A DNA stretch of 64,000 nucleotides from Pseudomonadales bacterium (GTDB lineage Bacteria; Pseudomonadota; Gammaproteobacteria; Pseudomonadales; Azotimanducaceae). The position numbers and the translations under genes are program-made. Location: the NCBI GenBank assembly GCA_028285415.1, contig JANQPF010000014.1, positions 62,001-126,000 on the forward strand. The letters are read 5' to 3'. The notes beneath the pieces were generated by a model. That model made no database searches. It saw only the letters and a program-made list of their open reading frames with translations, and was not told the DNA's origin. Positions 39,853 through 49,120 of the stretch are shown here, piece after piece; positions within the stretch are counted from its first letter, which is position 1, and each line of letters begins with the position of its first letter.

Positions 39853-42237
39853 ATGTCAGCAGGGGACAGCGATCACATAGATACCTTTCGGGTCCGCACC
39901 GTCGGGCTGCGCTCGGCTGATCTTGACATAGCGACCGTCACGGCCGGCCTGGCCGAGCAATTCAAGCTGGAACCCAAACGCGCCCGCGCCATCATCAAGG
40001 GCCGCGTGGTTGCCAAAGAGGTCAGTGCGGAAAAGGCGCGCGCGCTGAAAACGAAGCTGCTCAAAATCGGCGTTGTTGCCAAAGTAGAAAAAAGCGACGC
40101 TGAGCTGCCCAAGGAGAACGACACCTACACCCCCAACATCGATCGCTATCTCACGGGATTTTCTCGTCACGCCAGCGGCATCGATCGCGATCTGCGCTAC
40201 CGTTTGCTGGCAACGGCCATGATTTTCGGCGCCATTGTGGTGCCGGCCCTGTATTTTGCCATGCTCGCAGGCCTCGGGGTTGGCATGTGGCAGTACGCGG
40301 TGCACGTGCCCGTTCACAAGAGCTTCGGCGGCATCCTGCTGTGGATCACGCCACTGCTCACGGGCTTACTGATCTGCGTGTTCATGCTGCGCCCGATTTT
40401 TGTATCCGCCCACCGCCACACGCGCATGCAGCTCAACCAGAGCCAGGCGCCGCAGCTCTTTGAGCTGGTGCGGCGCATCAGCGAGGCCACCGGCACGCCC
40501 GCCCCGGAGGCCATTTACGTCGACTGCGAAGCCAACGCTTACGTGACTTCCGCAGCAGGCCTCAAGGGTTATCTGAAAAAGCGTCTGGAGCTGACCATCG
40601 GCATGCCGTTGATTTACGGCATGAACACGCTGCAGCTGTCGAGCGTGCTGGCGCACGAATTCGGTCACTTCAGTCAGAGTTTCGAAATGTTCACCTCAGG
40701 CCTCGTCAACCGCGTCAACAGCTGGATGGGTACCTGTGGCTGGCAGAAAGACCCGCTGGAGGTGCGCCTCGAGCAGTGGTGCGAAGAAGGCAAAGCCGGC
40801 TTTTTCGATTTTGCCATTGTCGTGGCGCTCTGGAGCATTCGCGGGGTGAGCTGGCTCTTCCGCAAGCTATACGATTTGAATCTGCGACTGACGCAAAGCC
40901 TCTCTCAACAAATGGAATTCAACGCCGACGACCACGCCGTGCAGGTGGTCGGCAGCAACGTGTTCGTGGGACTCTCCACCCGGGTGCGGGAGTTGCTGCA
41001 CGGCGAGAGCATGGCGTGGTACGCCAATCAGGGCGCGTACAACGAGAACAGACTGTTCGAAAACCTGCCGGCAGCCGCCGCCGCTTACGCGGACACGCTC
41101 ACCGAAGACATGAAGGCGCAGATACAACAGGAGATCGAGGCCCACACGACCGAATACTGGTCAAGCCACCCGGCGGATCGTGAACGCATCGATCGCGCCA
41201 AAGCACATGACATTGCCGACCTCCCCGGCGGAGACATTCCGGCAACGAGCCTCTTCGCCGACAGCGACAAACTTGCCATGCAGGTGACGCTGCAGACCTA
41301 TACTCGCGATCGCGGCCTCAAAGATGCGGGTCAGTGCGTGGTCGGCAACCAGGTCATTCTCGACATACACAAACACCAGGACGACAGCGCCAACGCGATC
41401 GAGGCCTTTCTCGGCGACGCGTACAACGGGCGCATCTGCCGCTTCGAAGAAAAGCTCGTCAACGCCCCGGAAATGCCGGCCGCCCCCGGGGTACTGGCCA
41501 ATATCAACGAAGAAAAACGCCGCCGCCTGGACGATCTCTTTCTCTCTTCGATTTACTCCAACGCCGGGGTGGTCTTCGAGCCCGGCACCTGGGACATCGA
41601 CGATCACACGGCGGACGCGCTCGATGCCGAGATGCGGAAGTGCGCCGCCGAGCAACGTGAGGCTGAGAACAAGGTAGCGAGCGTGGATGCGGCACTTCAG
41701 CACCGTATCCAGACCGCCATGACCACCGTTGCGCAGCATCATCGGGAACGCGCTACCTTCCTCTACGGCTGGCTTGTGCAGTCGTCGAGATGGGCTGAAG
41801 ACGTGGACGCCCTGAGCCGACATGGCGCGGTGCTGAACGCGCTGCTGCAGACGCTGTCTGAGCACGAAGCACCGGCGCTGGCCCGTACTCTGGAAGATTA
41901 TCGATCGCATGCCATAGAGGTGGTGAACCGCCTTTGCGTACGCCTCGGGCGCATGCCGAACCCGCTGCCGGATCACGACGAGGCGAACGACACGCCCGAA
42001 CTCACCCGGCGGGACAGCCGCGCTAAATCCTCACACTCCGCGGCGGACTTCCTGGCCACCTGGGGTGTAGCTGAGCTCGGCAAAGACGACCACGCGAGCC
42101 ACGTCCTGGACGTGGCTGGCAATACCCGCAACGGGATCTTCTTTCTGTACCACCGCGTGCTGGGTGAATTGAGCCAGTACTGCGTCAACAGCGCCGCTGC
42201 CAGCGCGCCGCCAGAGATCAAAGCCAAAGCCAGCTGA
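39853..42237 (+). CDS. M48-family membrane metalloprotease
   Basis: A protein of 794 residues. The first 100 or so are cytosolic and basic, perhaps a separate domain. Two membrane helices lie at about 117-145 and 160-182. The protease region follows, with HEFGH at 268-272 (zinc HExxH motif) and, after a further hydrophobic stretch (FFDFAIVVALWSI), MEFNADDHAVQ, the third-ligand region of M48 proteases. A long C-terminal part of about 400 residues is soluble. This is far longer than HtpX (about 290), so it is one of the large M48 proteins of unknown role, perhaps in envelope quality control. Confidence 0.8.
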   Translation: MSAGDSDHIDTFRVRTVGLRSADLDIATVTAGLAEQFKLEPKRARAIIKGRVVAKEVSAEKARALKTKLLKIGVVAKVEKSDAELPKENDTYTPNIDRYLTGFSRHASGIDRDLRYRLLATAMIFGAIVVPALYFAMLAGLGVGMWQYAVHVPVHKSFGGILLWITPLLTGLLICVFMLRPIFVSAHRHTRMQLNQSQAPQLFELVRRISEATGTPAPEAIYVDCEANAYVTSAAGLKGYLKKRLELTIGMPLIYGMNTLQLSSVLAHEFGHFSQSFEMFTSGLVNRVNSWMGTCGWQKDPLEVRLEQWCEEGKAGFFDFAIVVALWSIRGVSWLFRKLYDLNLRLTQSLSQQMEFNADDHAVQVVGSNVFVGLSTRVRELLHGESMAWYANQGAYNENRLFENLPAAAAAYADTLTEDMKAQIQQEIEAHTTEYWSSHPADRERIDRAKAHDIADLPGGDIPATSLFADSDKLAMQVTLQTYTRDRGLKDAGQCVVGNQVILDIHKHQDDSANAIEAFLGDAYNGRICRFEEKLVNAPEMPAAPGVLANINEEKRRRLDDLFLSSIYSNAGVVFEPGTWDIDDHTADALDAEMRKCAAEQREAENKVASVDAALQHRIQTAMTTVAQHHRERATFLYGWLVQSSRWAEDVDALSRHGAVLNALLQTLSEHEAPALARTLEDYRSHAIEVVNRLCVRLGRMPNPLPDHDEANDTPELTRRDSRAKSSHSAADFLATWGVAELGKDDHASHVLDVAGNTRNGIFFLYHRVLGELSQYCVNSAAASAPPEIKAKAS

Positions 42238-42330
42238 CACGGATCAACTGCGCTACGCCCGTTCAGAGCAACAAATCTTACGCTGGCGCTGAACCCGCGA
42301 AACGCTTATGGTTGCCCGCCCCAAAAACGC

Positions 42331-43428
42331 TTGAGGGCAAATTTGAGCGCGGTACAGACCATTACGCTGCCAGGCACCCTGACCATGAAACATGGCGAGC
42401 TTGCGCAACCGACGCTGGCGTTCGAGACCTGGGGTGAACTCAACGCCCAGGCAGACAACTGTGTGCTGATCTTCACGGGTCTATCGCCGTCAGCGCACGC
42501 CGCGTCCTCTACCGAGGACCCCTCTGCCGGCTGGTGGGAGGACATGCTCGGCTCCGCCAAGCCTCTCGACAGCGACCGCTACTTCATCATCTGCATCAAC
42601 TCGCTCGGCAGCTGTTTCGGCAGCACCGGACCCGCAAGCGTCAATCCCGCCAGCGGCGCACCGTATCGCCTCAGCTTTCCCGTGCTCACCGTCGAAGACA
42701 TCGCGTGCGCTGCGGAACACGTGCTGGATCACTTCGGCGTCAACCGCGTGCATACGGTGATCGGCTCTTCGATGGGCGGCATGACGGCGCTGGCGTTTAC
42801 CCTGCTGCACCCCGAACGCTCGCGCCGCCTGGTTTCGATTTCCGCGGCAGCGCGCAGCATGCCGTTTTCGATCGCGCTGCGTTCGCTGCAGCGTGAGATG
42901 ATCCGCACGGACCCCGTATGGAACAACGGCAACTACGATCTCGACGGCGACGGCCCCATCAGCGGCATGCGCCTGGCCCGTAAGCTCGGCATGATCACTT
43001 ACCGTTCGGCGGCGGAGTGGGCGGAGCGTTTCGGCCGCGAACGGGCGCCGGATTTCGGCGAGGCGGACAATCCGTTTGGCATCGACTTCGAGGTCGAGTC
43101 GTATCTGGAAAGCCACGCCAACCGCTTCATCGGCAGCTTCGACGCCAATTGTTATCTCTATCTGTCGCGCGCGATGGATCTCTTCGATGCCGCCGATCAG
43201 GGCGGCAGCCTGGACGCGGCGTTTGCCCGCCTCGAGCTCGAAAGCGCGCTCATCATCGGTGTAGAGACGGATTTCCTGTTCCCCATACACCAGCAGGAAG
43301 AGCTGGCACTGGCGCTGGATCAGCACGTATCCGATGTGACCTTCACCCGGATGGCATCCATGCAGGGACACGATTCGTTCCTCGTCGACATGGACCGCTT
43401 CCGCCCGGCCATTGCGGACTATTTCTGA
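42331..43428 (+). CDS. metX: MetX-type homoserine/serine O-acyltransferase
   Basis: A protein of up to 365 residues of the alpha/beta-hydrolase MetX family. Features are LGSCFGSTGPASVNP, the nucleophile elbow GSSMGGM with Ser near residue 147, VETDFLFPI with the acid, and MQGHDSFLVD with the catalytic His. The start is unsure: TTG 42331 and TTG 42343 precede the first ATG at 42385, which would cut into the domain. MetX proteins transfer acetyl or succinyl groups to homoserine in methionine synthesis; some act on serine in cysteine synthesis, and the sequence alone does not decide. Its end overlaps the convergent DsbA-like gene by 10 bases. Confidence 0.8.
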   Translation: MRANLSAVQTITLPGTLTMKHGELAQPTLAFETWGELNAQADNCVLIFTGLSPSAHAASSTEDPSAGWWEDMLGSAKPLDSDRYFIICINSLGSCFGSTGPASVNPASGAPYRLSFPVLTVEDIACAAEHVLDHFGVNRVHTVIGSSMGGMTALAFTLLHPERSRRLVSISAAARSMPFSIALRSLQREMIRTDPVWNNGNYDLDGDGPISGMRLARKLGMITYRSAAEWAERFGRERAPDFGEADNPFGIDFEVESYLESHANRFIGSFDANCYLYLSRAMDLFDAADQGGSLDAAFARLELESALIIGVETDFLFPIHQQEELALALDQHVSDVTFTRMASMQGHDSFLVDMDRFRPAIADYF

Positions 43429-44018
43429 GCGGCCAGCAGGCTCTGCATCATTTCCGCATCAACGTAGCCACCCGCGAGCAGGCTGAGGCCGCGCTCATCG
43501 TCGATGAGCAGGCTCGGCATCGCGTTGGTGCCGAAGGCACCGGCGTTCTCGAATTGAAAGCGCACCCGCTCCGTGAGGCCGGGATCACCCACGCGTGCGG
43601 CAAAGTCGGAGACAGCATAAGACTCAGCGATACCCGACAGCAGCTCGAGGTCGCTGATGCTCTCACCGTGCACGAAAAACCGCTGCTGCAGCTCGTGGAG
43701 CAGCGCAAACGGCGGCGCTGCATGATCCTCCCGCCAGGCCTCGAGCAGGAGACAGGGCAACACGGAGTTGTGTACATACGCCTCGGGTAAGGCAAAACCG
43801 AACGCCTGACCGGTGGTCGCCTCCACTTCCTGCCAGAGTTTCATCAGATAGCGTCGACCATAGTCGCCGATGGGCTGAGTACCGTGCGTGTTGATCCCGC
43901 CGAGCATCAGGTCGAACTCGAATGATTCCTCCAGCGCCGCTCGCGCGCCTTCGAAGTCCCGCGCCATGCCCCAGCACCAGGAACACATCGGATCCGACAC
44001 CAGCACCACCCGCTTCAT
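43419..44018 (-). CDS. DsbA-family thioredoxin-fold protein
   Basis: A protein of 199 residues. It starts VVLVSDPMCSWCWGMAR, a thioredoxin fold with a CSWC active site of the FrnE/DsbA-like cytosolic type. The rest is the helical insertion and ends with a cis-Pro region, FGTNAMPSLLID. No signal peptide is present, so it acts in the cytosol. It overlaps the SelD fusion by four bases (ATGA), so the two are co-translated. This suggests a link to selenium or thiol chemistry. Confidence 0.75.
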   Translation of the reverse strand: MKRVVLVSDPMCSWCWGMARDFEGARAALEESFEFDLMLGGINTHGTQPIGDYGRRYLMKLWQEVEATTGQAFGFALPEAYVHNSVLPCLLLEAWREDHAAPPFALLHELQQRFFVHGESISDLELLSGIAESYAVSDFAARVGDPGLTERVRFQFENAGAFGTNAMPSLLIDDERGLSLLAGGYVDAEMMQSLLAAQK

Positions 44019-46150
44019 GTGCCAATGCTCCAGCGTCCATCGCCGCTGACGGCGCCGAATTCGTGTGCGTCATAGCCCGCAGCTGCCAGCGCCTGCAGAC
44101 AATCCGCGGCGTGCGCGGCCGGTACGCTCATCAACAAGCCACCGGATGTCTGGGGGTCGGCCAGCAGACGCAGGCGTGGATTGTCCGGGAGCACACCCTG
44201 CAGCGTGAAATCCTCGAGCGCACCCTCGTTGGCGGACTGCAGGGAACTCGATACTTCTGTAATCAGCACTTCCGCGCCGGGCAGAATCGGCACGCGCGCA
44301 AGCTCGACCACCGCGCCGCGCCCTGCAGCGCGCAGCATTTCACCCAGATGACCGGCTAAACCGAAGCCGGTGATGTCGGTGAGCGCGCTTGCTTCGTGAT
44401 CGAGAGCAATTGGCACCGCAGCGGCATTGCTGACGTCCATCATCGCAAGCGTCGCGGCAAGCGCCGGCGCCGACGCCTTACCCTGCATCGCCGCTGCGAG
44501 CACAACGCCCGTACCCAGCGGCTTGGTCAGGATCAAACGGTCACCTTCGCCAGCGCCGCCTTTCAGGAGCGTACGCGGACCCGGCTGGGCTGTCACCGAC
44601 AAGCCCACGCTGAGCTCGGCACCCTCTGCAGAATGGCCACCGGCAAGCACAACGCCGTGTTCCTCCAGCACGTCGGCAACGCCACGCATCACCTGAAAAA
44701 TGTCCTCTTCCATCATGGCTTCGGCCATCAGCGGCACGGTGACGAGCGCCAGCGCGGAAACCGGCATCGCCGCCATGGCAAACACGTCGTTCAAACTATG
44801 CAGCGCAGCAACGCGCCCGAAGAGGTACGGGTCGTCGACCATGGCACGAAAACCGTCGACGGTCATCACCACCTGCTCACGGCCGTGGGCAACGATGGCG
44901 GCGTCATCGCCGATACCCTGCACCAATCTTGCGTCCGTCTGCTCCGGCAGGCGGGCCAATACGCGGCGGAGCGGATCCGCGGCGAGCTTCGCGCCGCAGC
45001 CGCCACAACGCATGTCGTGATCCGGCATGTCGGCAGCGAGCGCGGCGGGCACCGTCACGCGCGGCGGCTGCATCTCAGGCAGCTGGTTGAATTTGTCCAT
45101 GAAGCGACGATCGATTCGATCTTTCAGCCACCACCAGAAGCGGCCGCTTGCCGACCACAAGCCGCGACTGGCAATGGCGCTGCCGTCTCCGGTGCCAAGC
45201 AGCGCCAGATGGCGCGCCTGTGCCCGATAGCGCTTCGGCGGCTCTTCGCGGACCGCGCGGCGTAGATTGTCCGTCAGGTATGGGCCCGCGCGCACGGCGT
45301 AAACGCCGGACTTGGGGCGTTCCTGGCCAACCAGCTGCGCGATGTCACCCGCGGCAAAGACGTTGGGGTGCGAGACGCTGCGAAGGTATTCATCGACGCT
45401 CACAAACCCCTGCTCGTCGACGGCCAGGCCACAGTTCGCGAGCCACTCGGGTGCAGCGACGTTTGTCACCCACAGCACGTGGTCAGCGGCAATCCCTGCG
45501 CCATCCAGGAGTTCGAGATGATTGTCATGGCGCGCCTCCACGCGCCCCTGCGTCCAGCCGATCGAACGCTCACGCAGCGCCGCGACAACGCGGCGCACCG
45601 CCCCGCTGTCGTGACCCGGCATCAGCGCCTGGCCGATGAGGTCGATGTGCACACCGGCCGGCAACACGGCGCGCGCGGCCAGCGCAAGCTCCACCCCACC
45701 GGCGCCGCCGCCGACGATCACAAGCCGCTCGCCGGCCCGAATGTCGCGGGTGAGTACCTGCCATTTCGGTAAAAAGCGACTGATCGGCTTGACGGTCACC
45801 GCTCCTTCGTAGGGCGCGACGGGTTGCGCACCGATATTGATACTCAGATGATCGAAACGCAGAGGGGGCCGGTTGCTGAAGTGCACTTCCCCTCGTTCGA
45901 GATCAAGGCCATCAGCCTCTGCGTAGATCAGGCGCGCGCCGGCAACCCGGGCGAGCGGTGCCAGCTTGATGTGGATCTCGTCCGCATCGTATGCGCCGCT
46001 GATGCAGCCTGGCAGCATGCCCGAGTAAGGGGTATCGAAGGTAGGGGTAATCAGCGTCAGCCGCACGCCGGGTTCAGGCCGCATGCCAAATGACTTCAGC
46101 ACTTGCACGTGGCTGTGGCCACCACCGAGCAAAACCAGGTCGCGGACCAT
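44015..46150 (-). CDS. selD: SelD fused to an NADH dehydrogenase-like FAD domain
   Basis: About 711 residues from ATG 46150 (ATG 46177 is also possible). Residues about 1-360 are a pyridine nucleotide-disulfide oxidoreductase: DLVLLGGGHSHVQVL at the start, IVGGGAGGVELALA near 150 and FAAGDIAQ near 280. Residues about 375-711 are selenide water dikinase, with MRCGGCGAK (Cys at the active site), IGDDAAIV, GGHSAEGAELSVG and DITGFGLAGHLGEML. Such fusions are known; SelD makes selenophosphate for selenocysteine or selenouridine. No SelA, SelB or SelU gene is in the window. The DsbA-like gene follows with overlap. Confidence 0.85.
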   Translation of the reverse strand: MVRDLVLLGGGHSHVQVLKSFGMRPEPGVRLTLITPTFDTPYSGMLPGCISGAYDADEIHIKLAPLARVAGARLIYAEADGLDLERGEVHFSNRPPLRFDHLSINIGAQPVAPYEGAVTVKPISRFLPKWQVLTRDIRAGERLVIVGGGAGGVELALAARAVLPAGVHIDLIGQALMPGHDSGAVRRVVAALRERSIGWTQGRVEARHDNHLELLDGAGIAADHVLWVTNVAAPEWLANCGLAVDEQGFVSVDEYLRSVSHPNVFAAGDIAQLVGQERPKSGVYAVRAGPYLTDNLRRAVREEPPKRYRAQARHLALLGTGDGSAIASRGLWSASGRFWWWLKDRIDRRFMDKFNQLPEMQPPRVTVPAALAADMPDHDMRCGGCGAKLAADPLRRVLARLPEQTDARLVQGIGDDAAIVAHGREQVVMTVDGFRAMVDDPYLFGRVAALHSLNDVFAMAAMPVSALALVTVPLMAEAMMEEDIFQVMRGVADVLEEHGVVLAGGHSAEGAELSVGLSVTAQPGPRTLLKGGAGEGDRLILTKPLGTGVVLAAAMQGKASAPALAATLAMMDVSNAAAVPIALDHEASALTDITGFGLAGHLGEMLRAAGRGAVVELARVPILPGAEVLITEVSSSLQSANEGALEDFTLQGVLPDNPRLRLLADPQTSGGLLMSVPAAHAADCLQALAAAGYDAHEFGAVSGDGRWSIGT

Positions 46151-46204
46151 CGGAAGGTCAGCGGCTCCGCTCAACATCGGGATGTCGGGTGAAAAATGAA
46201 GGGC

Positions 46205-46501
46205 CTAATCGTCCAGGTCGAAGTCGAGGTAGTCGAGATCCTCATGCATCTGACGTTTTTCCATGCGCTCCTCGATGGCGCGGCGAATTTCCAGCGACCG
46301 GGCATTCTGTTCCTTGCTGCTGATTTCGACGACGGTTTCGATTTCGTCGTCTACACCATCTTCCGCGTCGCTCTCGAACTCGTCCAGATCGGATGCCGGT
46401 AGCTCGTCGTCGGAATCAGAGAATTCGTCTTCCGCCTCTGCAGCCTCCTCGTCACCGCCTTCCAGCTCATCACCCAGGCGATCTTCATCGCTCGTGGTCA
46501 A
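46205..46501 (-). CDS. acidic PA3496-family-like protein
   Basis: A protein of 98 residues starting at TTG 46501, with AAGGGGAC upstream. It is very acidic (long Asp/Glu runs over residues 5-60) and ends with a helix IRRAIEERMEKRQMHEDLDY. The end resembles the ARR.IE...EERR...EL motif of small PA3496-type proteins of Gammaproteobacteria, named putative envelope integrity proteins. It is downstream of the YeiH-type gene on the same strand. Confidence 0.5.
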   Translation of the reverse strand: MTTSDEDRLGDELEGGDEEAAEAEDEFSDSDDELPASDLDEFESDAEDGVDDEIETVVEISSKEQNARSLEIRRAIEERMEKRQMHEDLDYLDFDLDD

Positions 46502-46598
46502 CTAAAGTCCCCTTAGTTACAACCGAAGATCATGCACCCATTGGCGGCTTTTTACGGCCGAGGACGGACCGCTGTCAAGCGGCAGATAAAGAAAAAAT

Positions 46599-46688
46599 TC
46601 AGACGAAAAGGGGAAGGAGCAGATAGGCGCAGAACACACCCACTGCCAGAAGGCTCAAACGGTCGAAACTGGTCTTCAGAACGGTCAT
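46599..46688 (-). CDS. possible 29-residue membrane peptide
   Basis: A frame encoding MTVLKTSFDRLSLLAVGVFC and nine further residues (AYLLLPLFV): a single membrane helix after a short basic start. No strong ribosome site is seen. It lies downstream of the YeiH-type gene on the same strand. It may be real, as small membrane peptides often look like this, but the evidence is thin. Confidence 0.3.
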   Translation of the reverse strand: MTVLKTSFDRLSLLAVGVFCAYLLLPLFV

Positions 46689-46760
46689 GCGTCAACCATA
46701 GCCAGCGCACCCGGATTTGGGAAAGACCATCTATCAATATGGTTATAGCAACTCGTCTGG

Positions 46761-47753
46761 TTAGAGATAAATCACCAGAAGCAGCGCCAGGGGCGCGACA
46801 CAGAGCCACAATCCGACCCCGAAGAGCAGTGTCCGCGCCGATAGCTGTCGCACGGTAGCGCGGTCGATCTGGAGTCCAATCAGGCACAGCGCCAGTACCA
46901 GCAAAGACTTACTTGTCAAACTCAACCCGTCCAGCAGGGTTTGCGGCATCTCAACCAGTGAACTGCACGCCGCAGCCCCAACGAAGAGCAGCACAAACCC
47001 GGGCACCCTGAGTTTTGCCTCGCGGCTCCGGTAGATCAGACTGACGGCAAACGCGAGCGGGATGAGCCACAGTGTCCGGCCAAGCTTCACCGTTGTCGCC
47101 ACATGGGCCGCCTCTTCACCGTAAATTGCGGCGGTGGCGACTACGGAGCTTGTGTCATGAATCGCAAGCGCAACCCAGGCGCCAAAAGTTTCCTGCGATA
47201 GCGCCAGCGCCTGCCCGATATAAGGAAACGTGAAGAGCGCTACGGCGTTGAGCAGAAAGACCAGCGCCGTACAGACGGCAAACTCGTGCGCCCGGGCATT
47301 GACCAGCGGTGCCAGAGTGGCAATGGCCGTGCCGCCACAAATGGCGGTACCGGAGGTGAGCAGCAGCGGCTCCTGGCTCGGCTGTTCACCACCCTCGCCA
47401 TCCACACCCTCGCCGCGTCGGTAAAACCATGCGGCGCACCAGCCGAGCGCGAGGGTAGTCAGGACATAGAGCGCAACCGTCCACCCGTACTCGGCAGACA
47501 CGCCGACGAGGCGGTCCGCACCGAGGGTAAATCCCAGCAGGACAATGGCCGTCTGCAGCGCCAATGATCCAAGGCGTTGCGATGCGGGTACCGGATTGAC
47601 GTCGAGCAGGAGCCGCACGGCGAGCCCTCCCAGCAGCGCCACGGCCGGGTTTCGCAGGTACAGTCCCGCGGCGAGCGTGGTGGCCAGTCCCAACCAGGCA
47701 CCGACGGTGCGAGTGTTAGATACGAGGCGCGTCGTGTCGTCAGTGGCCGCCAT
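46761..47753 (-). CDS. YeiH-family putative sulfate/sulfite exporter
   Basis: A protein of 330 residues, nearly all membrane helices (about ten). Conserved elements are LLLTSGTAICGGTAIATLAP in the middle and WVALAIHDTSSVVATAA, both hallmarks of the Cons_hypoth698/YeiH family, annotated as putative sulfate or sulfite exporters. It begins within the last 14 bases of the MBL-fold gene, so they are one operon. The combination suggests removal of oxidised sulfur made from persulfides. The substrate is inferred. Confidence 0.75.
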   Translation of the reverse strand: MAATDDTTRLVSNTRTVGAWLGLATTLAAGLYLRNPAVALLGGLAVRLLLDVNPVPASQRLGSLALQTAIVLLGFTLGADRLVGVSAEYGWTVALYVLTTLALGWCAAWFYRRGEGVDGEGGEQPSQEPLLLTSGTAICGGTAIATLAPLVNARAHEFAVCTALVFLLNAVALFTFPYIGQALALSQETFGAWVALAIHDTSSVVATAAIYGEEAAHVATTVKLGRTLWLIPLAFAVSLIYRSREAKLRVPGFVLLFVGAAACSSLVEMPQTLLDGLSLTSKSLLVLALCLIGLQIDRATVRQLSARTLLFGVGLWLCVAPLALLLVIYL

Positions 47754-48540
47754 GCGGTGCGCTGGCAGCCACCAGCGTTTGAATGCCGGAAAGGCTCATG
47801 CAACGCAGATTAGCCGGAATGGCGATAGCGGACCAGCGCGGTTCGTCGAGCTTGGCGTCACGCGTGGTGCGCATGACCACAAATTCTTCCAGCGGTACTG
47901 CAGCACCCACGTGGACGTTCTGCGCTTTCTCCTCGGCAACGGTGGTGACGAAGCGATGTCGCCGTCCTTCCCCACCGTAGTCGTGGCAGACATACAGACG
48001 GGTTTCGTTCGGCAGCGCCAGGATCTTTTGAATCGAGGCGTAGAGCCGCACCGGGCAGCCACCGGGAAAATCACACCGCGCGGTGCCGGTATCCGGCATG
48101 AAGAGGGTGTCACCCACGAACACAAAGTCATTGAACTGATAGCTGACGCACCCCGGCGTATGACCCGGCGTAGCGATGACCCGGGCGCAGGCATGACCCA
48201 GACACAGCTTGTCCCCGTCGTTGACGAGTCGGTCGAAGCCCGACACGTCAGGCGTGTCGGCGCCGATGACCGTCTGCGCGCAGAGCAGGTGCTGCTTTAA
48301 ATAGCCTGCCGCGCTCGGCCGGTCCGCATGCACATGGGTTTCCAGGATCCAGCGCACCGTGAAGCGCTGCGCCTGCACCCAGTCGAGCATGAGATCTGCA
48401 CAGTTGGTATTGATGGACTGGTCATCGCCAAGGCCCAGAGCGGGGTCCACGATGGCGCAGATGGCCGATTCAGGGTTGGCGACGATGAAGCTGTATGAGC
48501 CGGAGGCGGCTTCGAAGAACGGATGTACGGTCAGACTCAT
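47740..48540 (-). CDS. MBL-fold hydrolase, persulfide dioxygenase-like
   Basis: About 266 residues from ATG 48540. It has ETHVHADRPSAAGYL, ATPGHTPGCVSYQ and FVGDTLFMPDTGTARCDFPGG, which align with ETHE1/Blh-type persulfide dioxygenases (HVHADH.SA, GHT.G, GDTLF). In the first motif the last His is Arg (HADR instead of HADH). In ETHE1-type enzymes the iron is held by the first His, the GHT His and the GDT Asp, all present here, so activity is possible. It overlaps the YeiH-type gene, supporting a sulfur role. An Lrp regulator is divergent from it. Confidence 0.7.
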   Translation of the reverse strand: MSLTVHPFFEAASGSYSFIVANPESAICAIVDPALGLGDDQSINTNCADLMLDWVQAQRFTVRWILETHVHADRPSAAGYLKQHLLCAQTVIGADTPDVSGFDRLVNDGDKLCLGHACARVIATPGHTPGCVSYQFNDFVFVGDTLFMPDTGTARCDFPGGCPVRLYASIQKILALPNETRLYVCHDYGGEGRRHRFVTTVAEEKAQNVHVGAAVPLEEFVVMRTTRDAKLDEPRWSAIAIPANLRCMSLSGIQTLVAASAPHGGH

Positions 48541-48646
48541 ACCTGAATCATAGCCGGGTGCGCGACAATTTCTTCTCAAATCCTTTAACAATCGACGAAA
48601 TAACCGTAATATTTTCCCATTCTATCAATATTTATTGGAATATTTT
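48541..48646. promoter_or_regulatory. divergent promoter region with AT-rich symmetric site
   Basis: The 106 bases between the MBL-fold gene and the Lrp gene are AT-rich and include AATATT-6-AATATT (48627-48632 and 48639-48644). Lrp proteins commonly bind such sites and regulate themselves and a divergent operon, so this is the likely control region of both. Confidence 0.45.
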
Positions 48647-49117
48647 TTGAGTCTCGATCGATTTGACCGTCGCATCCTCCAGCAGCTGCAGGATGATGCG
48701 GACATCGCCGTTGCCCCGCTTGCTGAACAGATTGGGCTGTCGACCAACGCCTGCTGGCGGCGCATCAAACGACTCGAAGAGGCCGGCTACATCAGACGAC
48801 GGGTGGCGCTCCTCAACGAGCGCTCGCTGGATCTGAACCTCACGGTATTCGTTTCGGTGAAAACCAACGAGCACAACGATCGCTGGCTCAAGCAGTTTGC
48901 CGAGGGTGTGAAAGCGCTGCCGGAAGTGGTCGAGTTTTACCGTATGAGCGGCGACACGGACTATCTGTTGAAAATCGTCGCGCGGGACATCGACGACTAC
49001 GACCGGGTCTACAAGAAGCTGATTGCCGTTGCACCCATGCACGATGTGTCTTCTTCCTTCGCAATGGAACGCATCAAATCTTCGACCGCCCTGCCGCTGG
49101 ATCACCTGCCGAGCTAA
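48647..49117 (+). CDS. Lrp/AsnC-family regulator
   Basis: A protein of 156 residues from TTG 48647, giving SLDRFDRRILQQLQDDADIA; TTG 48635 would add four. Residues 1-60 are the winged-helix part (LSTNACWRRIKRLEEAGYIR), and 65-150 are the RAM ligand domain (TVFVSVKTNEH, FYRMSGDTDYLLKIVA). Family members sense amino acids. It is divergent from the MBL/YeiH sulfur operon, which suggests control of sulfur amino acid breakdown. The amidohydrolase gene follows after 3 bases and may be co-transcribed. Confidence 0.85.
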   Translation: MSLDRFDRRILQQLQDDADIAVAPLAEQIGLSTNACWRRIKRLEEAGYIRRRVALLNERSLDLNLTVFVSVKTNEHNDRWLKQFAEGVKALPEVVEFYRMSGDTDYLLKIVARDIDDYDRVYKKLIAVAPMHDVSSSFAMERIKSSTALPLDHLPS

Positions 49118-49120
49118 ACC

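Noticed and set aside
42490-43371. A 293-codon minus-strand frame
   Set aside because: It is antisense to the MetX-type gene and has shadow-like composition.
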